A stretch of DNA of 64,000 nt from Adineta vaga (lineage: Eukaryota > Rotifera): positions 14,880,001-14,944,000 of the forward strand of contig CP075492.1 in assembly GCA_021613535.1 (NCBI GenBank), given 5' to 3'. The notes beneath the pieces were generated by a model that was not told the origin of the DNA, ran no database searches, and worked only from the letters and a program-made list of their open reading frames with translations. A program made the translations under genes and the position numbers. The first letter of the stretch is position 1; every line of letters starts with the position of its first letter. Positions 60,250-64,000 of the stretch are shown piece after piece.

Positions 60250-61704
60250 TTAAGATTCCAGAATATCGTTCGAAATTGTTCCATATTTTGTGTCATTGAT
60301 AATATTATCTTCGGAGTGAGTTGCTTTATCTTCGATACCTTGAATTTTTTCATCTGCATCACGTCTTTTGTATGTAAATCGTGCACACAAAATCATTATT
60401 AGCGACAAAGCACTAGTGATTAGTACTATAAAATTCACTAGTTTACCTCGATTTGGTGCAATAAATAGTAGTGTAAGACTGATGACATTACTCCACTGTA
60501 CAAGTATTGATGCCGATAATGATTCAGGTAGAGGAAACATGATTTCAGCAAGTGCTTCGTAGAACAATGGTAATCCAGCGCCTTGAAATAAGCCAGCTAA
60601 TCCAAGTGAAAAGCCGATAGTTAGGGCGTTGGATGAAAGTATTAGTTGATTAGAGAAATATGAAGGAACCATTAATACAAACCAAATAAGTGAGAAGAAA
60701 CAACCGATACAAGCAATAATAAGAAGTAATTTGAATGAACGTTGAAAAGGACGTGTATCTGCAAGAGCAGCAAAAGCTATACCACCGATATTGCCTGCGA
60801 AAGCTGAACCAAAACTAAACCAACCGGTTTGAATTTCTGTATAATTCTGCGGGATGAGAATATTATCGTAGAGACCAACCCAAACATTAAATATTCCATA
60901 TGAGAAACTACCTGCATTACAAATAAGTAAAAATGAAGGTGTTGTCAAACATTGCCAAATATGTTTCATATGAATTTTCCATGAACTATTTTCTTCATTG
61001 ATTGTTTGAGAAAGTTGTTGAGCAGCAGGTGATGGTGGAGTTGGTGGATGTGCGGGAAAATATAAGAATGTCAACACACATGCTACAAATGCTAAACCCA
61101 AATGAATGTAGAGTAATCGAGGAACACATTCTGGTGAAGAAACAATAAATGGACTTGTAACATAACCAATTGTTCCTCCGAAATTATTCGCTATGATAGC
61201 AATGGTTGTCGCACGTGTTCGTTCATTCAAACCAAACCATTCACAAGAAAGTTGTGAAACAGGTGCTGTTACTAATGGATAACAGATAGCATTTAAAATG
61301 TGACCTGCATGAAGAAATGGCATCGAAATTGAATGAAAATGTGGACTTGATGAATGACTAATAATTAATGGAATTAGACGAAGAATGGTTCCAAGAAAAG
61401 TTAGAGTTGCAACTAACATGACACATTTTCGAAGTCCATTTTGTTTATTCAATATAATATAAGCCAAAGGAAGAAATGGAATGAATAGAATTGATTGCCA
61501 ATTGAGAAGAAGATCAATAGTAGCTTCATTCATTTGATAATATTTCTCGGCATTTCTTGCAATTGGAGAGAATGTTAACCAGATGATGTTTTGATCAAAT
61601 GAAAGGAGAAAAAATACGAAGAGAACATAGAATCTTTGTGGATAAACTCGATAAGTGGATGAGTAATCTGATGGTGCAAGAGGTACAGTTTCACTGTCTG
61701 ACAT
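60250..61704 (-). CDS. Major facilitator superfamily transporter, SLC49-like
   Basis: Intronless 484-residue gene with about 12 hydrophobic segments. The start YRVYPQRFYVLFVFFLLSFD with NIIWLTFSPIARNAEKYYQM closely follows the SLC49 (FLVCR/DIRC2) pattern, in which the first helix leads to W..F.PI. GFSLGLAGLFQGAGLPLFYE and LPESLSASILVQWSNVISL fit the C-terminal half of that family. A Pro-rich cytoplasmic loop (FPAHPPTPPSPAAQQLSQ) separates the two six-helix halves. Characterised SLC49 members move heme, choline or pyridoxine at plasma or lysosomal membranes; the substrate here is unknown. A C-terminal acidic tail with Glu/Asp clusters is cytoplasmic. The lack of introns is notable beside its intron-rich neighbours. 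Confidence 0.85.
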   Translation of the reverse strand: MSDSETVPLAPSDYSSTYRVYPQRFYVLFVFFLLSFDQNIIWLTFSPIARNAEKYYQMNEATIDLLLNWQSILFIPFLPLAYIILNKQNGLRKCVMLVATLTFLGTILRLIPLIISHSSSPHFHSISMPFLHAGHILNAICYPLVTAPVSQLSCEWFGLNERTRATTIAIIANNFGGTIGYVTSPFIVSSPECVPRLLYIHLGLAFVACVLTFLYFPAHPPTPPSPAAQQLSQTINEENSSWKIHMKHIWQCLTTPSFLLICNAGSFSYGIFNVWVGLYDNILIPQNYTEIQTGWFSFGSAFAGNIGGIAFAALADTRPFQRSFKLLLIIACIGCFFSLIWFVLMVPSYFSNQLILSSNALTIGFSLGLAGLFQGAGLPLFYEALAEIMFPLPESLSASILVQWSNVISLTLLFIAPNRGKLVNFIVLITSALSLIMILCARFTYKRRDADEKIQGIEDKATHSEDNIINDTKYGTISNDILES

Positions 61705-62179
61705 ATCTTTTACTTATACAACAAAAGCAAAGATATATAATATTAACCGTTGGAATCTACGAAAAGAAATCTGATGACGATAGAGAACACGTGTTGATAA
61801 CGTTGGACTTCGGGTAAACAAGTGAATATGCGTGTGGTGCGTGTTTTCGTTTTTGCAAAGTAAAACAAAACTGCGATGTAATAGATAAGAATTCATAACT
61901 GATGATTATGTATATAGTGAATCAATTTCTAGTATCTTTGAGATTTAGTAGCATATTGAAATTAGATAACACTCTCACGCGCGCCCTATAACTCATTTTA
62001 TATTAATTTAAAAGATTTCTAATATTAACCCTTTCAATCCCGCATGACATCTCGTAGGTGCCATACAGAAGGGAAAAGAAATATTTCGTTACGTGTTTAG
62101 TGTTTGTTCATATCTTGATTGAGATTCAATAGTGTTGTCAACGGTTTGTCTCATTTTAGTTAATTTTTTCCGTATTCAA

Positions 62180-62660
62180 AGTAAAATGATGTCCTTCAAA
62201 ATAATTGGGAAAACAAAGAGCTGGACTTTCTTTACAAGTTTTATAACAATAAATAGTTATTTTTCGATTTCCCTTCTTGTAACACGATATGCATAATTTC
62301 TGAACATACCGATTCGACTGAGGATTGATATCGGTTTTTACTAAAACAAATTGTAGTCATTTAGTAAATGAAGATCGATCCCGTTGCTATGATTTTAGGA
62401 CTATGTCCAGTAGAATTTGTCGAAGTCGATCGTCTTTGTTCGGATGTTATATCTTTCTCTAACTTTCCAGAAACTCCTTTTGAATCAATAAGAACAATTT
62501 CTTTTTCACCAGATGTTTTCTTGTCTTGAAATTTCATAAGGAGAAGTTCACCACTTCTCATGAAAGTGGAATCAGGCGTCTTCACTTTTTTCGTTGCCAG
62601 TTCTTTTAGAATTTCTGAATATAAACGAAAAATATGCTCTTCAACACTTGTGAGTAATCT
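62180..62660 (-). pseudogene. piggyBac-type transposase remnant (C-terminal part)
   Basis: Minus-strand text SVEEHIFRLYSEILKELATK, then FMRSGELLLMKFQDKKTSGE, resembles the end of the DDE domain of piggyBac transposases (a 'GDLLALKWKDKR' block). Further on, after a frame change, QKLCISCYKKGNRKITIYCY is followed by KTCKESPALC, the C-terminal cysteine-rich zinc-binding domain (C-x2-C ... C-x2-C ... LC); a last frame change precedes NYFEGHH, where FExYH is normal. Upstream catalytic parts are missing. At least two frame changes and a stop (near 62360) show it is dead. Confidence 0.72.
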
Positions 62661-62885
62661 ACGAATTTTTTTCTATTTCAAGATTTTCATTATTTTTATT
62701 CAATGGCTGCATCGTCTTCGATTCTCAAACGATCAATAGATGATATTGAATCATCGAAAGAGAATATGCTATTAGATAAAAAGTTGAACTCATATTATTC
62801 CATATTTCAATCAAAAATTATTGATTTGCTCAAGAAGAACGATTTGATAGTGCCTATTCAACTTCTCGGTAAAAGATTTAGTTAG

Positions 62886-64000
62886 AAAATAAACTTAAAT
62901 AATAAACCTCATCCTTTGTATGTGGATACACATAGCAAAGATCTTTCTCATCTCGTCAAAAGTAACCTAGAATAAGTTTTGATAGCATTGTTTATAAACT
63001 GATTTTATCTCACTTTACGTCAAGAATTATTAGTTTTTGCTGGTACATTTGCAAAATGTAATCTGGCACGAAGATTAGTGCATTCTGCTACATGAATGAA
63101 ATGAGAGTTCACGGGATTTTTCCGGCCCAATCCCGCATATTCCAGCCTGTTCTAGTACAAAACCGGTGAGATCCGGCCTAAACCTGGAAACGGGATACTC
63201 AGCATTCCGACCGGATCCAAAAAACGGAAACGTCAAGGAACTCCATGTTCCAAAAAATCGACTTCAGAACTGTAGCCAAATCACCCTAAAAACAACAAAC
63301 CGTCACATAACATTCCCTACAATCAACAAAAACGTAAAACTTCGAATAGCGAAATGAAAATCTAGACAATGAGTAATTCAGACCACCATGAAACCGAAAT
63401 TTTCCATCCTATGAAAAATCCTCTTCGATAGAGACCTCCTCTCGAGAGGATCCAAATTCGATGAGGAAGAAAAAGAAATTTTTTTGATCATCTGAACGAT
63501 CATCGTCAAGAGAGACCGTCTCTGGAGGAGAACTAAGTTCGATGAGGATGAAAAAGAAGATTTTTCGTCGATGAAAAATTATGTTTTGTAAGTTTTCCGG
63601 ATCCGCTAGTTTTTTTGTTTGCCCGTGTTTTTCACGGAACTGATCGTTTTTTTTCGAATAATTCTCGTAGTTTCCGGTGGGATATGGTCGGAAGGACACA
63701 GAAAAATTCCGTTCAAATCCAAAAGGAATACTGCTTGCATGTTTTGGCGCGAACAGCGGCGGTTCCGGCTCGTACGGTCCGGCCTCGGAGTGTAAGTCGA
63801 CAATCAGTTTTATCTGGAACAAATGTTCATTCCTCCCAGTTCTTTTTTTGTGTGCAATTAGATTCTGTCGTTATGAGTTTCACTAGAAAATAATGTTTTT
63901 CAAGATCATATAAAATCAGATTTGTTATATCACCTGTACTCTTCACTCGCGTCCGTTTTCCTTGCATCAACTTTTTTTATTATCAATATGTTTCAAACTG
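62886..64000. other. Unassigned right end, GC-shifted
   Basis: Beyond the repeat at 63420-63570, several overlapping ORFs exist on both strands (for example 63409-63822 minus, 63615-63893 plus), but they use low-complexity text and I recognise no domain. The segment from about 63110 has CCGG/GGATCC-rich stretches unlike the AT-rich neighbours, which suggests a different origin such as repetitive or transferred DNA. It runs off the window. Confidence 0.4.
63420..63570. repeat. Two-unit tandem repeat, about 81-bp period
   Basis: A unit starting at about 63429 (AGAGACCTCCTCTCGAGAGG) recurs imperfectly at about 63510 (AGAGACCGTCTCTGGAGGAG); both continue into TTCGATGAGGA.GAAAAAGAA. On the minus strand the units translate to related Phe-rich/acidic text (ILIELSSPPETVSLDDD and FLIEFGSSREEVSIEED). 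The surroundings (63110-63850) are more GC-rich than the rest of the window. No gene is assigned. Confidence 0.6.

Noticed and set aside
62703-62885. 60-residue plus-strand ORF MAASSSILKRS..
   Set aside because: Reasonable composition but no recognisable domain or splice continuation; could be a first exon, but unsupported.

Overview
The window looks like nuclear DNA from a small, compact, AT-rich animal genome, most likely a bdelloid rotifer. Introns are very short (about 50-65 nt, GT..AG), genes are closely packed on both strands, and animal signalling genes (aminergic and peptide-type GPCRs, an SK potassium channel, a claudin-like protein, arrestin-domain proteins, a dynein heavy chain) sit beside genes of bacterial or fungal style (old yellow enzymes, a maleylacetate-reductase-like dehydrogenase, a type II thioesterase, an HXXXD acyltransferase, a cyanovirin-N-type lectin). 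An RNAi-type RNA-dependent RNA polymerase and a tract consistent with gene conversion also fit bdelloids. The taxon is inferred, not proven.

Layout. 0-4.6 kb: 5'-truncated eukaryotic RdRP (+) with the DLDGD catalytic motif and one apparent frameshift. 4.9-8.1 kb: SK-type K+ channel and aminergic-like GPCR (+). 8.2-10.9 kb: dynamin-superfamily GTPase (-). 11.5-17 kb: an unrecognised 150-residue protein, a decayed arrestin-domain pseudogene, a secreted CVNH lectin, a PAN-like fragment and a single-unit ubiquitin gene. 17.4-23.7 kb: two old-yellow-enzyme copies flanking an intact Fe-ADH/maleylacetate reductase, plus two tRNA-Phe genes in duplicated flanks. 24-28.7 kb: a foldback element, a Cys-rich small protein, a dual-specificity phosphatase, and an F-box/LRR pseudogene split by a young 730-bp terminal-inverted-repeat element. 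29.5-35.2 kb: intact arrestin-domain protein, claudin-like protein, type II thioesterase and peptide-type GPCR. 37-54.7 kb: one very large multi-exon dynein heavy chain (-). 55-64 kb: a small membrane protein, a very divergent 14-3-3-like protein, an HXXXD acyltransferase, an SLC49-like MFS transporter, a piggyBac transposase remnant and a repeat-bearing end.

Functional themes. (1) The dynein heavy chain has lost both Walker motifs of AAA1, normally the main motor ATPase site, and its AAA4 P-loop, but keeps P-loops in AAA2 and AAA3 and a recognisable microtubule-binding stalk; it is open over about 17.7 kb. (2) A likely foreign metabolic set (OYE, Fe-ADH, thioesterase II, HXXXD acyltransferase, CVNH lectin) is domesticated, in that most members carry short spliceosomal introns. 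(3) Duplication, gene conversion and decay are visible directly: the OYE copies are nearly identical in the 5' part including intron 1 and diverged in the 3' part, and each carries a different single-base deletion. Several other genes are also broken by one base, so real decay and residual consensus indels must be separated.
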